The notes under the pieces are model-generated. The model was given only the letters and a program-made list of their open reading frames with translations. It was not told the origin of the DNA and ran no database searches. A stretch of DNA of 33,753 bases from positions 1 to 33,753 of the forward strand of contig DYOF01000016.1 of NCBI GenBank assembly GCA_020720665.1, written 5' to 3'. This DNA is from Acetofilamentum sp. GTDB lineage: Bacteria > Bacteroidota > Bacteroidia > Bacteroidales > JAADGE01. The stretch's first letter is position 1. Each line of letters opens with the position of its first letter. This document shows positions 1-7,036 of the stretch, one piece after another. The position numbers were made by a program, and so were the translations under genes.

Positions 1-2
1 AT

Positions 3-52
3 AAGCATTCAATTTGCAGATTATTAATTAATTATAAATTTTTAGACACATG
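3..52 (+). repeat. 3' end of the shared leader repeat, copy A, in front of the EF-G2-like gene
   Basis: These 50 bases match the 3' end of the repeat at 22779-22828 at 45 of 50 positions without gaps. They also match the inverted copy at 30467-30517 with one indel. The shared core is CAATTTGCA, an AT-rich stretch, then TTTTTAGACACATG, whose final ATG is the start codon of the downstream gene. The body of this copy lies outside the window. The conserved CAATTTG resembles the TAnnTTTG -7 promoter element of this phylum, so the tail may carry the transcription start; that is inference. Confidence 0.75.
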
Positions 53-2209
53 AAAGTATATAACACAGGAGATATAAGGAATATTGCTTTAGTAGGAAAT
101 GCAGGAAGCGGTAAAACTACCTTGGCTGAAAATTTCGCTCTTGAGGGAGGAAAAATTCAAAGAAAAGGAACAATTGATTCAAAATCAACCCTATCAGATT
201 ACAGACCGGTTGAGCATGTACAAGAAGGTTCGGTTTTTTCATCAATATTAAACAGCGAGTGGAACGGAGTTAAAATCAATATTTTAGATGCACCCGGAGC
301 ATTAGATTTTATAGGAGGTGCTGTTTCTTCAATAGCAATTGCCGATACAACACTTTTAGTTTTAAATGCTCAAAACGGAATTGAAGTAGGTGCCGAAATA
401 CACTGGAGATTAGCCGAAAAATTAAATAAACCTGTTGTTATCATTGCAAATCATTTAGATCACGATAAAACAAATTTTGAAAAAACAATAGATCTGGCAA
501 AAGAGCAGTTAGCTTCGTCCGTTACGATTGTTCAGTATCCCGTAAATCAAGGACCCGAATACAACTCAATGATTGACCTTATTACAATGAAAATGTATAA
601 ATGGTCAGCTGACGGAAGCAAACAAGAGGTATTGGACATTCCGGATTCAGAAAAAGAAAAAACCGATGAACTCAGGATGATTTTAATTGAGGCGGCAGCT
701 GAAAATGATGAAGCTTTAATGGAGAAATTCTTTGAAAATGATACACTTACCGAAGATGAAATGAGAGAAGGTATATTAAAAGGAATTTTAGGCAGAGGAA
801 TGTTCCCCGTATTATGTACATCAGCAAAAAATAATATGGGAACCAAACGTTTAATGGACTTTATAAAAAATGCACTACCCTCTCCTGCCGCAATGCCCGG
901 AATGAAAACAAAAGACGGAAAAGAAATAAAACCGGATGCATCCGGAACAAAATCACTCTTTGTTTTTAAAACCGGTGTTGAAGAACATTTAGGCGAAGTT
1001 AACTATTTTAAAGTGGTTTCGGGAGAAATTGCCGAAAGCGACGACTTAGTAATTGTATCAAACAAAAATAAAGAACGAATTTCTCAAATATTTGCCGTTA
1101 ACGGAAAAAACCGAGAAAGTTTACCCAAAATTGTTGCCGGAGATATCGGTGCAACCGTTAAATTAAAATACACAAAAAATGAAGATACATTAACAGAAAA
1201 AGGCAATGAAGATTGTATTGAATCAATTAAATATCCGAATCCGAAAATTCGCAAAGCAATACGAGCTTTAAGCGAATCAGACGAAGAGAAATTGGGCGAA
1301 TACCTGCATCGTTTGCATGATGAAGACCCGACCTATATTTTGGAATATTCAAAAGAACTGAAACAACTTATTCTTCACGGACAAGGAGAACATCATTTGA
1401 ATACCTTAAAATGGCACTTAGATAATACATTCAAAATTCCTACAGAATTTTTAGCTCCTAAAATTCCTTACAGAGAAACGATTACAAAAGCAGCACAATC
1501 CGATTTCAGACACAAAAAACAATCCGGCGGAGCCGGTCAATTCGGTGAAGTTCATATGATTATTGAACCACATGAAGAAGGAAAACCAAAACCGACTACT
1601 TATAAATTGAACGGTAAAGAATATACTGTTACCGTCAGAGACGAAGATGTAATTGAATTAAAATGGGGCGGTAAATTAGTTTTTTACAATTGTATTATCG
1701 GCGGTGTAATTGACAAAAACTATATGCCTGCAATTATTAAAGGACTTATGGAAAAAATGGAAAACGGACCCTTAACCGGAAGTTACGCCAGAGATATCCG
1801 AGTAAGTGTTTATGACGGAAAAATGCACGATGTTGACTCAAATGAAATATCATTTAAAATTGCGGGTTCAAAAGCGTTCTCAGCAGCGTTTAAACAAGCG
1901 GGTCCCAGAATTTTAGAACCTATTTATAATTTAGAAGTTATGGTTCCGTCTGACAGTATGGGTGACGTAATGAGCGACCTGCAAGGCAGAAGAGCAATTA
2001 TTCAAGGAATGAGCAGTGCTAAAGGTTTTGAAATTATCAATGCGAAAGTACCTTTAGCTGAGGTTTCAAAATATGCAACGGCTTTAAGCTCTATTTCGGG
2101 CGGAAGAGCAACTTTTGAATTAGAATTTGATGAATATGCCCCTGTTCCGGGTGATATTCAAAATGAACTGATAAAAGCTTACGAAGAAGAACAAGGTGAT
2201 GAAGATTAA
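50..2209 (+). CDS. EF-G paralogue (EF-G2-like translation factor, probably defective in GTP hydrolysis)
   Basis: At 719 aa this has full EF-G length and domain order: G domain, domain II, then domains III-V from about residue 400. The P-loop GNAGSGKTT (16-24) is intact. The other GTPase motifs are not: the catalytic His of DTPGHVDF is Ala in DAPGALDF (80-87), switch I RGIT is replaced (EGSV, about 59-62), and NKxD is NHLD (134-137). These changes match the Bacteroides EF-G2 described as supporting translation without GTP hydrolysis during carbon limitation. It should bind the ribosome in the cytosol and act in translocation. The ATG at 50 ends the shared leader repeat, and a terminator follows at 2233. 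The canonical fusA is presumably elsewhere. The family call is firm; the loss of GTPase activity is inferred from motifs. Confidence 0.9.
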   Translation: MKVYNTGDIRNIALVGNAGSGKTTLAENFALEGGKIQRKGTIDSKSTLSDYRPVEHVQEGSVFSSILNSEWNGVKINILDAPGALDFIGGAVSSIAIADTTLLVLNAQNGIEVGAEIHWRLAEKLNKPVVIIANHLDHDKTNFEKTIDLAKEQLASSVTIVQYPVNQGPEYNSMIDLITMKMYKWSADGSKQEVLDIPDSEKEKTDELRMILIEAAAENDEALMEKFFENDTLTEDEMREGILKGILGRGMFPVLCTSAKNNMGTKRLMDFIKNALPSPAAMPGMKTKDGKEIKPDASGTKSLFVFKTGVEEHLGEVNYFKVVSGEIAESDDLVIVSNKNKERISQIFAVNGKNRESLPKIVAGDIGATVKLKYTKNEDTLTEKGNEDCIESIKYPNPKIRKAIRALSESDEEKLGEYLHRLHDEDPTYILEYSKELKQLILHGQGEHHLNTLKWHLDNTFKIPTEFLAPKIPYRETITKAAQSDFRHKKQSGGAGQFGEVHMIIEPHEEGKPKPTTYKLNGKEYTVTVRDEDVIELKWGGKLVFYNCIIGGVIDKNYMPAIIKGLMEKMENGPLTGSYARDIRVSVYDGKMHDVDSNEISFKIAGSKAFSAAFKQAGPRILEPIYNLEVMVPSDSMGDVMSDLQGRRAIIQGMSSAKGFEIINAKVPLAEVSKYATALSSISGGRATFELEFDEYAPVPGDIQNELIKAYEEEQGDED

Positions 2210-2232
2210 AAAATGATTTAATATAAATGAAT

Positions 2233-2263
2233 AAAGCACTCCGTTAAGAAGTGCTTTTTTTTT
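2233..2263 (+). terminator. Rho-independent terminator of the EF-G2-like gene
   Basis: Arms AAAGCACT (2233-2240) and AGTGCTTT (2250-2257) form an 8-bp stem around a 9-base loop, followed by a T run to 2263. It sits 24 bp after the stop codon. Confidence 0.85.
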
Positions 2264-2276
2264 AAATAATTTAGAT

Positions 2277-2284
2277 TAATTTTG
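2277..2284 (+). promoter_or_regulatory. Candidate -7 element of the lptF/lptG-like gene
   Basis: TAATTTTG fits the Bacteroidota TAnnTTTG consensus. It lies 26 bases before the ATG at 2311 and downstream of the preceding terminator. No clear TTG -33 box is visible at the expected spacing. Confidence 0.4.
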
Positions 2285-2310
2285 TTGCTGCACGCTTAGT
2301 TTTAAATTTA

Positions 2311-3387
2311 ATGAAAATTCTTGATCAATATATAATTAAAAAATTTTTAGGAACCTTTTTCTTTTCAATCTTATTGATAATCAGCTTAGCAATTGTAATT
2401 GACCTGACAGACAAATTAGATGCCTTTATTGAAAAACAAATTCCTTTAAACGAAATTATTTTTGATTATTACTTAAATTTTATTCCGTATTATACTAATT
2501 TGTTCCTATTTCTGTTTATTTTTATTTCCGTTGTTTTTTTTACATCAAAAATGGCAGGAAAGTCTGAAATAATTTCAATAATCGGAAACGGAATCAGCTT
2601 CAACCGAATGTTATATCCGTATTTTATTTCGGCATTTGTTTTAGCTGTTTTCTCATATTCATTAAGTAATTTTATAATCCCGCCGGCAAATCAAGTTCGT
2701 TTGAATTTTGAAAATACATATATTCAGGGTACCTATTACAACAGCGACCGGAATATACACAAACAAGTCAGTCCGGGAGTTTATATTTATATGGAGAATT
2801 TTAATACACTTACAAATACCGGGAATAAATTTTCAATAGAACATTTTGAGGGCAGTGTTTTAAAGTCGAAACTAATGGCACAACGAGTAAAATGGGACAG
2901 CACAATTAATAAATGGCATGTAACACAATACTATATTCGAGACATCTTAAAAGACAAAGAAATTATTAAAAACGGCAAAAGCATTGACACAAGCCTTAAT
3001 ATCACTCCTATTGATTTTAAGAGAAGAGATACTGACAAATCAACTATGAACTTCTCGGAACTTAATAGTTATATTGCAGACAAAAAACTAAGAGGCGAAA
3101 CCAATATAAATACCTACCTATTAGAACGTTATCAGAGAACAGCATTTCCCTTTTCAACATTTATTTTAACCTTATTAGGGGTTTCATTGTCATCACGCAA
3201 AAGCAAAGGAGGAACCGGTATAAAAATATTCATCGGTTTAGGTATCAGTTTTGTATATATTTTTTTAATGAGAATTGCTGAACAGTTTTCAATTAAAGGA
3301 GGATTTCCTCCTCTGCTTGCCGCATGGTTTCCAAATTTTATTTTTTTAATTGTTGCTTATTTCCTCTATCGAATTGCACCGAAATAA
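2311..3387 (+). CDS. LptF/LptG-family permease (YjgP/YjgQ), lipopolysaccharide export
   Basis: This 358-aa protein has the layout of LptF/LptG: hydrophobic helices near residues 12-32, 50-80 and 100-125, a periplasmic domain at about 125-280, and three more helices to the C terminus. In this family, two such permeases form the inner-membrane part of the LptB2FG transporter, which extracts lipopolysaccharide and passes it to the periplasmic bridge. LptF and LptG cannot be told apart from the sequence alone, so no symbol is given. The gene has its own candidate promoter and is closed by hairpins at 3410-3453. It is not in an operon with murI, which converges on it. Confidence 0.85.
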   Translation: MKILDQYIIKKFLGTFFFSILLIISLAIVIDLTDKLDAFIEKQIPLNEIIFDYYLNFIPYYTNLFLFLFIFISVVFFTSKMAGKSEIISIIGNGISFNRMLYPYFISAFVLAVFSYSLSNFIIPPANQVRLNFENTYIQGTYYNSDRNIHKQVSPGVYIYMENFNTLTNTGNKFSIEHFEGSVLKSKLMAQRVKWDSTINKWHVTQYYIRDILKDKEIIKNGKSIDTSLNITPIDFKRRDTDKSTMNFSELNSYIADKKLRGETNINTYLLERYQRTAFPFSTFILTLLGVSLSSRKSKGGTGIKIFIGLGISFVYIFLMRIAEQFSIKGGFPPLLAAWFPNFIFLIVAYFLYRIAPK

Positions 3388-3409
3388 TCAAACAAGTAAT
3401 TCGTTTCTA

Positions 3410-3453
3410 AAAGAAAAATCGGGTGATTTCTTTTTTAAGGGAAGGCCTTTTTT
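3410..3453 (+). terminator. Bidirectional terminator between the lptF/G-like gene and the murI remnant
   Basis: Two hairpins lie in tandem. The first pairs AAAGAA-AAATC (3410-3420, small bulge) with GATTTCTTT (3425-3433), followed by T residues. The second pairs AAGG (3437-3440) with CCTT (3446-3449) before a T run. Read on the minus strand the first hairpin is also followed by T-rich sequence, so it can end transcripts from both sides. This was probably murI's native terminator; it now adjoins the murI remnant rather than the intact gene. Confidence 0.6.
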
Positions 3454-3454
3454 A

Positions 3455-3928
3455 TTATTGTAAATACATTTTTTGAAGATTAACTTCATCATCAAAAAAC
3501 ATTTCGGCTAAGGTTTTAAAAAAATCGGTATAATCTGAAACATAAAATTCATGTTTGGGAGAGGTTTCGCTTGTATTTAACAAATTATTTTCACTTAAAA
3601 TTTCTTTTAATTTTTGTGCAACAACTACAGATGAGTCAATAATATTTGTTTTGAAGTTGTAAAATTTGCGGATTTGATTTTTAATGATAGGGTAATGTGT
3701 ACATGCCGGAATTAAGCCGTCAATTCCTTGTAAAGTTTCATCAGATAAATATTCTTTAATAATTGCATTACTGATGTTATCGTAGATAAAACCCTCTTCA
3801 ATCATAGGAACCAACATCGGTGTTGCTAATGAAACAATTTCTTTATCCGGTGCAATTGCATTTATTTTTGTCGTGTAAGTATTACTTTTAATTGTTCCTT
3901 TTGTTCCGATAACACCAATTTTTTTCAA
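3455..3928 (-). pseudogene. murI 3' remnant (duplicated C-terminal half of glutamate racemase)
   Basis: The 157 codons are identical to residues 115-271 of the intact murI at 6147-6962. It keeps the second catalytic Cys (in ACTHYP) but lacks the N-terminal half with the other catalytic Cys and the Asp-Ser motif, so it cannot be an active racemase. The only in-frame start is an internal TTG that overlaps the stop codon of the preceding module gene (TTGA). This looks accidental, because the stop itself is supplied by murI sequence. I read it as the by-product of a long target duplication. Confidence 0.9.
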
Positions 3929-3932
3929 ATTT
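3455..3932. repeat. 478-bp perfect direct repeat, left copy (murI 3' half)
   Basis: Read base by base, this segment is identical to 6147-6624 at a constant offset of 2692 bp. The left boundary is the first base of the reverse-complemented murI stop codon: position 3454 is A where 6146 is T. The right boundary is where 3933 (C) and 6625 (T) diverge. The two copies flank the module at 3933-6146. Confidence 0.97.
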
Positions 3933-4503
3933 CAAACAATTCAGCCGGATTAATCTTAAACTGTAACATTTTTGCAGTTTCTCGTCCACCGTCTCCGCCT
4001 TTTCTTTGCATTGTTATTTGTCCGATTTTTATATTTCCTTGTTTTGTAATTATTACACTACCTGATGAATAATGATTAATAACGACATTAATCGGTTTCA
4101 AAATCCATCTTGCATTTTTATCAATTTTCTGAGCGACAAGCATCCATTCAGCAGAACACTTCCCTCGTCCCTTGATTATATCATTAACAATCAAACTTTT
4201 ATTTTTTTCTAACCATAATAATATTTTTTCTTGATTTGACGAACTAAATTCGTTCATAAAAGTCCTTCTTTTGTCTTTCGGATTTTTTATTGTTGGTGTT
4301 ATTTCTCCTGTATACTTTTTCAAAATTGTTACAATATCGCCGGGTATATTCCACATTTCTTGAAACTTATCTACCCGGCGTTTATCAATTTGATTAAATC
4401 CTTTCGAATTGCTTACAAGTTTAACTTGCAAATTTTCAACATCAATTGCTTTTTTGAGTTTGATTGTTACCTGAACTTGCACATCTGTTTTATAACCAGA
4501 CAA
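3925..4503 (-). CDS. Type II restriction endonuclease-like protein, 5' end probably frameshifted
   Basis: The unbroken frame gives 192 aa from a TTG. I recognise the general look of a short type II restriction enzyme: a conserved GFNQIDKRR segment, and near the C terminus MQRKGGDGGRE with Gln166-x-Lys168, which could be a Q-x-K variant of the PD-(D/E)xK site. The frame stays open upstream of the TTG without an ATG. An ATG at 4574 opens MYSDLVDFG and then stops. Restoring one base near 4546 would join it to LKYKLSEIEYVEANV and give about 216 aa, so I infer a one-base deletion. The last residue and stop codon lie inside the duplicated murI sequence. It is last in a four-gene minus-strand operon. 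The exact family and recognition site are unknown. Confidence 0.55.
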   Translation of the reverse strand: MSGYKTDVQVQVTIKLKKAIDVENLQVKLVSNSKGFNQIDKRRVDKFQEMWNIPGDIVTILKKYTGEITPTIKNPKDKRRTFMNEFSSSNQEKILLWLEKNKSLIVNDIIKGRGKCSAEWMLVAQKIDKNARWILKPINVVINHYSSGSVIITKQGNIKIGQITMQRKGGDGGRETAKMLQFKINPAELFEI

Positions 4504-4596
4504 TACGTTTGCTTCAACGTATTCAATTTCAGATAATTTATACTTTAACCAAAATCAACCAAATCTGAGTACATTAATGTTTTTTTAACTTGTTAA

Positions 4597-5154
4597 CTAT
4601 AATTCGTGATATTTATCTGATTTATAAATTAATTTCCAATTATCCGAATTTTTCCAAATTTCAATAACTGAATTCGAGTAATTCTCTTCATAAATATCAA
4701 AGTTGTTATATAATTTTCTTAACGGAATTGGAAATGTAACGTTTATTTTAGGTGTAAATTTAAATTTTTTATGTTTAATTAATTTTTTTGACAAATTCAT
4801 CCACTGCTCTAATTCAATTAGTTCGTCTTTTGAATTTGAAATTTCAAGTTGAGTTTGAATAAATAAAAGAGCTCTCGTAATTATAACAACATTTTCGGGA
4901 TACAATACAAAATATATCCAATAATCTCTTTCAAAAAACAACTTATCAATTGCTCTAACACCATTTATAGCAATCCATTTATCACTATTTTGCATGGTTT
5001 TTATTTCAATCTTTCTAACTTTCCCATCTTTATAAACAGATAATCCGTTAAACCCGGAGAGCCTTTTAACTAGTTCAATCTTAGCTCCTTTAAATGTTTC
5101 TAATGAACAAACCAACCCGGTGCCTATTTTTTCTATTGAATTGCTATGATCCAT
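4597..5154 (-). CDS. Hypothetical protein with a PD-(D/E)xK-like nuclease signature
   Basis: This 185-aa soluble protein has no signal peptide. The segment GLSVYKDGKVRKIEIKT (about residues 37-53), followed by a strand-rich stretch and an aromatic DYWIYFVLY, resembles the core of small PD-(D/E)xK nucleases, with Glu-x-Lys in IEIKT. The first catalytic Asp is not obvious, since GFNG has Asn at the likely place. It starts 3 bases after the 64-aa gene ends and stops 22 bases before the ATG at 4574 of the next gene, so it is co-transcribed. It could be a nuclease subunit, a nickase or an accessory DNA-binding protein of the module. The nuclease reading is tentative. Confidence 0.5.
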   Translation of the reverse strand: MDHSNSIEKIGTGLVCSLETFKGAKIELVKRLSGFNGLSVYKDGKVRKIEIKTMQNSDKWIAINGVRAIDKLFFERDYWIYFVLYPENVVIITRALLFIQTQLEISNSKDELIELEQWMNLSKKLIKHKKFKFTPKINVTFPIPLRKLYNNFDIYEENYSNSVIEIWKNSDNWKLIYKSDKYHEL

Positions 5155-5157
5155 ATT

Positions 5158-5352
5158 TTATAATGCCTTAGGATTTAGAAATTTATTTATTGCTTTTTGC
5201 AAATCTATTGACAAATTGTAAAATAGAATAGCATTTTTTGCATCTTTTAATGCTATTCTCTTTTGTTTGATAATTTTATTACAACAAATATAAAATAAAC
5301 GATTAGAACAATCCGGCATGTTTACCGGCAATTCCTTTAATTCATTTTTCAT
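5158..5352 (-). CDS. Small hypothetical protein (64 aa) in the restriction-modification module
   Basis: I do not recognise this gene. It encodes a Lys-rich, mostly helical 64-aa protein with three Cys in its first half and no membrane segment or clear helix-turn-helix. Its ATG lies 9 bases after the stop of the truncated methyltransferase, and it ends 3 bases before the next ATG. The tight spacing supports a translated gene. By position it could be a controller or accessory protein, but the sequence does not show this. It is not the missing methyltransferase C terminus: neither this frame nor the others contains the expected Gly-x-Glu motif. Confidence 0.4.
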   Translation of the reverse strand: MKNELKELPVNMPDCSNRLFYICCNKIIKQKRIALKDAKNAILFYNLSIDLQKAINKFLNPKAL

Positions 5353-5361
5353 AATCAGAAT

Positions 5362-6042
5362 TTAATTACAAAATAAATTTGTTCCGCTCCCCATAAACGG
5401 GTCATAAATTAAATCTCCTTTATTTGACCAAGTATTAATCTGGTCAGCAACAAGTTTCTCCGGAAAAATTGCCGGATGTTTGTAAGCAATTTTATCTTTT
5501 GTTGAAATTCCGCCACCTATTGAGTAAGAAAAAACATTTCCGACTTTCTTTTCTGTTGTTCTTTCAACTTTTTTATAGTCCAAACTTCCTTCTTTTCCTC
5601 TATTTTTCATATTAGCAAGTCCTTGATATTTGGTGATTTCAGTTATCGGATTAAAAGTTTTAGGTGTATTTTTTGAAAACACAAACATATATTCAAAGTG
5701 CTGATGATAACGATTTCCTGTCGTCGGCATCGGATTGTTTTTGTAATAAAGCATTGTGTCATGAACGTTAAATCCAATTTCCTTGAAATAAATTGCTTGT
5801 TTAAAAGATGTTAATGTCTCAGAACCATTTTCAGTTTTATCTCCGACAACCCAAATAATTACTCCTCCGATTTTCAAAATTCTGTATAATTCATTTGCAA
5901 TTTTTTCAAAAGGAAATTTATAGCCGTTATAATCTCTTAAATCATCGTAAGGTGGTGATGTAATAACCATGTCAATAAAATTATCATTCATTAATTTCAT
6001 TGTTTCAAGGCAATTTTCATTGTAAATTGTATTTAATTCCAT
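5362..6042 (-). CDS. DNA methyltransferase (N4-cytosine/N6-adenine type), truncated after motif I
   Basis: This 226-aa protein belongs to the N4/N6 DNA methylase family. The catalytic TSPPY (motif IV, about residues 28-32) comes first. Then follow LKIGGVIIWVVGD (motif V region), a target-recognition stretch, KHPAIFPEKL (motif X) and finally the AdoMet-binding DPFMGSGT (motif I), which is the beta-class order. Normal members continue 25-40 residues past motif I, with an acidic residue that binds the AdoMet ribose. Here the frame stops five residues after DPFMGSGT. It is the first gene of the module and has a candidate promoter at 6061-6068. Target base and site cannot be read. Activity is doubtful. 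Confidence 0.8.
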   Translation of the reverse strand: MELNTIYNENCLETMKLMNDNFIDMVITSPPYDDLRDYNGYKFPFEKIANELYRILKIGGVIIWVVGDKTENGSETLTSFKQAIYFKEIGFNVHDTMLYYKNNPMPTTGNRYHQHFEYMFVFSKNTPKTFNPITEITKYQGLANMKNRGKEGSLDYKKVERTTEKKVGNVFSYSIGGGISTKDKIAYKHPAIFPEKLVADQINTWSNKGDLIYDPFMGSGTNLFCN

Positions 6043-6060
6043 TTTTTGAAATTTTTAATA

Positions 6061-6068
6061 CAAAAATA
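6061..6068 (-). promoter_or_regulatory. Candidate -7 element of the restriction-modification module
   Basis: On the minus strand this reads TATTTTTG, matching TAnnTTTG, 18 bases before the methyltransferase ATG. It lies inside the inserted segment, so the module would carry its own promoter. No convincing -33 TTG was found. Confidence 0.4.
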
Positions 6069-6103
6069 GACTATTATCAGAAAATGAACTTAAGTAACAG
6101 AAT

Positions 6104-6129
6104 AATAATTTTGAATTATCAAAATTATT
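6104..6129. promoter_or_regulatory. AT-rich 10-bp inverted repeat at the right edge of the module
   Basis: AATAATTTTG (6104-6113) and CAAAATTATT (6120-6129) are perfect inverted arms around AATTAT. The repeat lies between the murI stop codon and the methyltransferase promoter. It could be a regulator's operator or a weak terminator for murI, but no T run follows on the minus strand. Confidence 0.35.
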
Positions 6130-6146
6130 GAGTTTAATTATATATT

Positions 6147-6624
6147 TTATTGTAAATACATTTTTTGAAGATTAACTTCATCATCAAAAAACATTTCGGC
6201 TAAGGTTTTAAAAAAATCGGTATAATCTGAAACATAAAATTCATGTTTGGGAGAGGTTTCGCTTGTATTTAACAAATTATTTTCACTTAAAATTTCTTTT
6301 AATTTTTGTGCAACAACTACAGATGAGTCAATAATATTTGTTTTGAAGTTGTAAAATTTGCGGATTTGATTTTTAATGATAGGGTAATGTGTACATGCCG
6401 GAATTAAGCCGTCAATTCCTTGTAAAGTTTCATCAGATAAATATTCTTTAATAATTGCATTACTGATGTTATCGTAGATAAAACCCTCTTCAATCATAGG
6501 AACCAACATCGGTGTTGCTAATGAAACAATTTCTTTATCCGGTGCAATTGCATTTATTTTTGTCGTGTAAGTATTACTTTTAATTGTTCCTTTTGTTCCG
6601 ATAACACCAATTTTTTTCAAATTT
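6147..6624. repeat. 478-bp perfect direct repeat, right copy (3' half of intact murI)
   Basis: This is identical to 3455-3932. It covers codons 115-271 and the stop of intact murI plus a few bases into the preceding codons. Recombination between the copies would remove a 2692-bp unit and leave a normal murI. Confidence 0.97.
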
Positions 6625-6962
6625 TCATGTTTAGCGATGTATTCTGTTGCAGGATCAATAACATTCAAAACGATTGCTTTGCCTTCCGCTCGTTTTTTTA
6701 CGCTTTCGAATGCAGCCGCAGATGCTGTATTACAGGCAATTAAAATAATTTTGCAGTTTTTTTCGAGTAAAAAATCAGTAATTCTCAATGAATAATTTTC
6801 AACAGTTTCAGCAGATTTATCTCCGTAAGGAAGATGAGCGGTATCTCCGAAGTATATTATTTTTTCATCAGGCAATAAATTTTTTACGGCAGCAGCAACG
6901 GTTAAACCGCCGGCACCCGAATCAAATATACCGATTGGTAAACTCGAATTAAAATTACTCAT
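6147..6962 (-). CDS. murI: Glutamate racemase MurI
   Basis: This 271-aa enzyme interconverts L- and D-glutamate for peptidoglycan synthesis. The substrate-binding IFDSG (Asp14-Ser15) and both catalytic cysteines are present: Cys77 in ACNTAS and Cys190 in ACTHYP. Length is normal. It is downstream of the ompH-bamA group with an inverted repeat between. Its last 157 codons and stop form the right copy of the 478-bp duplication, so the gene is intact but has lost its original downstream neighbourhood: its transcript now runs into the methyltransferase gene. Because the copies are identical, the sequence cannot say which 3' half is the original. Confidence 0.95.
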   Translation of the reverse strand: MSNFNSSLPIGIFDSGAGGLTVAAAVKNLLPDEKIIYFGDTAHLPYGDKSAETVENYSLRITDFLLEKNCKIILIACNTASAAAFESVKKRAEGKAIVLNVIDPATEYIAKHENLKKIGVIGTKGTIKSNTYTTKINAIAPDKEIVSLATPMLVPMIEEGFIYDNISNAIIKEYLSDETLQGIDGLIPACTHYPIIKNQIRKFYNFKTNIIDSSVVVAQKLKEILSENNLLNTSETSPKHEFYVSDYTDFFKTLAEMFFDDEVNLQKMYLQ

Positions 6963-6974
6963 ACTAATTTTTTT

Positions 6975-7017
6975 AATTCAAACCTGCATTTCAGAATTGA
7001 AGATGCAGGTTTGAATT
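6975..7017. terminator. 15-bp perfect inverted repeat between ompH and murI
   Basis: AATTCAAACCTGCAT (6975-6989) pairs perfectly with ATGCAGGTTTGAATT (7003-7017) around a 13-base loop. In the direction of transcription (minus) it follows the ompH stop by about 20 bases and precedes the murI ATG by about 13. No U run follows on that strand, so it may be an attenuator or an RNA-stabilising or processing hairpin rather than a plain terminator. Confidence 0.5.
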
Positions 7018-7036
7018 TAATTTTGAGGAAACAGAA

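Larger units (their letters stand above)
3933..6146 (-). mobile_element. Restriction-modification-like module inserted in murI with long target duplication
   Basis: This 2214-bp segment lies between two identical 478-bp murI segments. It begins exactly where the murI stop codon ends (6147) and runs through four minus-strand genes into the second copy. It has no transposase, integrase, terminal inverted repeats or tRNA target. The pattern matches insertion with long target duplication, reported by comparative genomics for restriction-modification genes. The module carries its own candidate promoter at 6061-6068. Two of its genes look damaged although the flanking duplication is perfect. Confidence 0.75.

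Noticed and set aside
3925-3932. TTGA overlap suggesting that the murI remnant is translated with the preceding gene
   Set aside because: The stop and the TTG both come from duplicated murI sequence, and the product would lack half the active site. The overlap is a by-product of the junction.
3933-6146. The insertion as an IS element, integron or integrative element
   Set aside because: No transposase or integrase, no terminal inverted repeats, no tRNA or att-like site, and a duplication far longer than those elements make.
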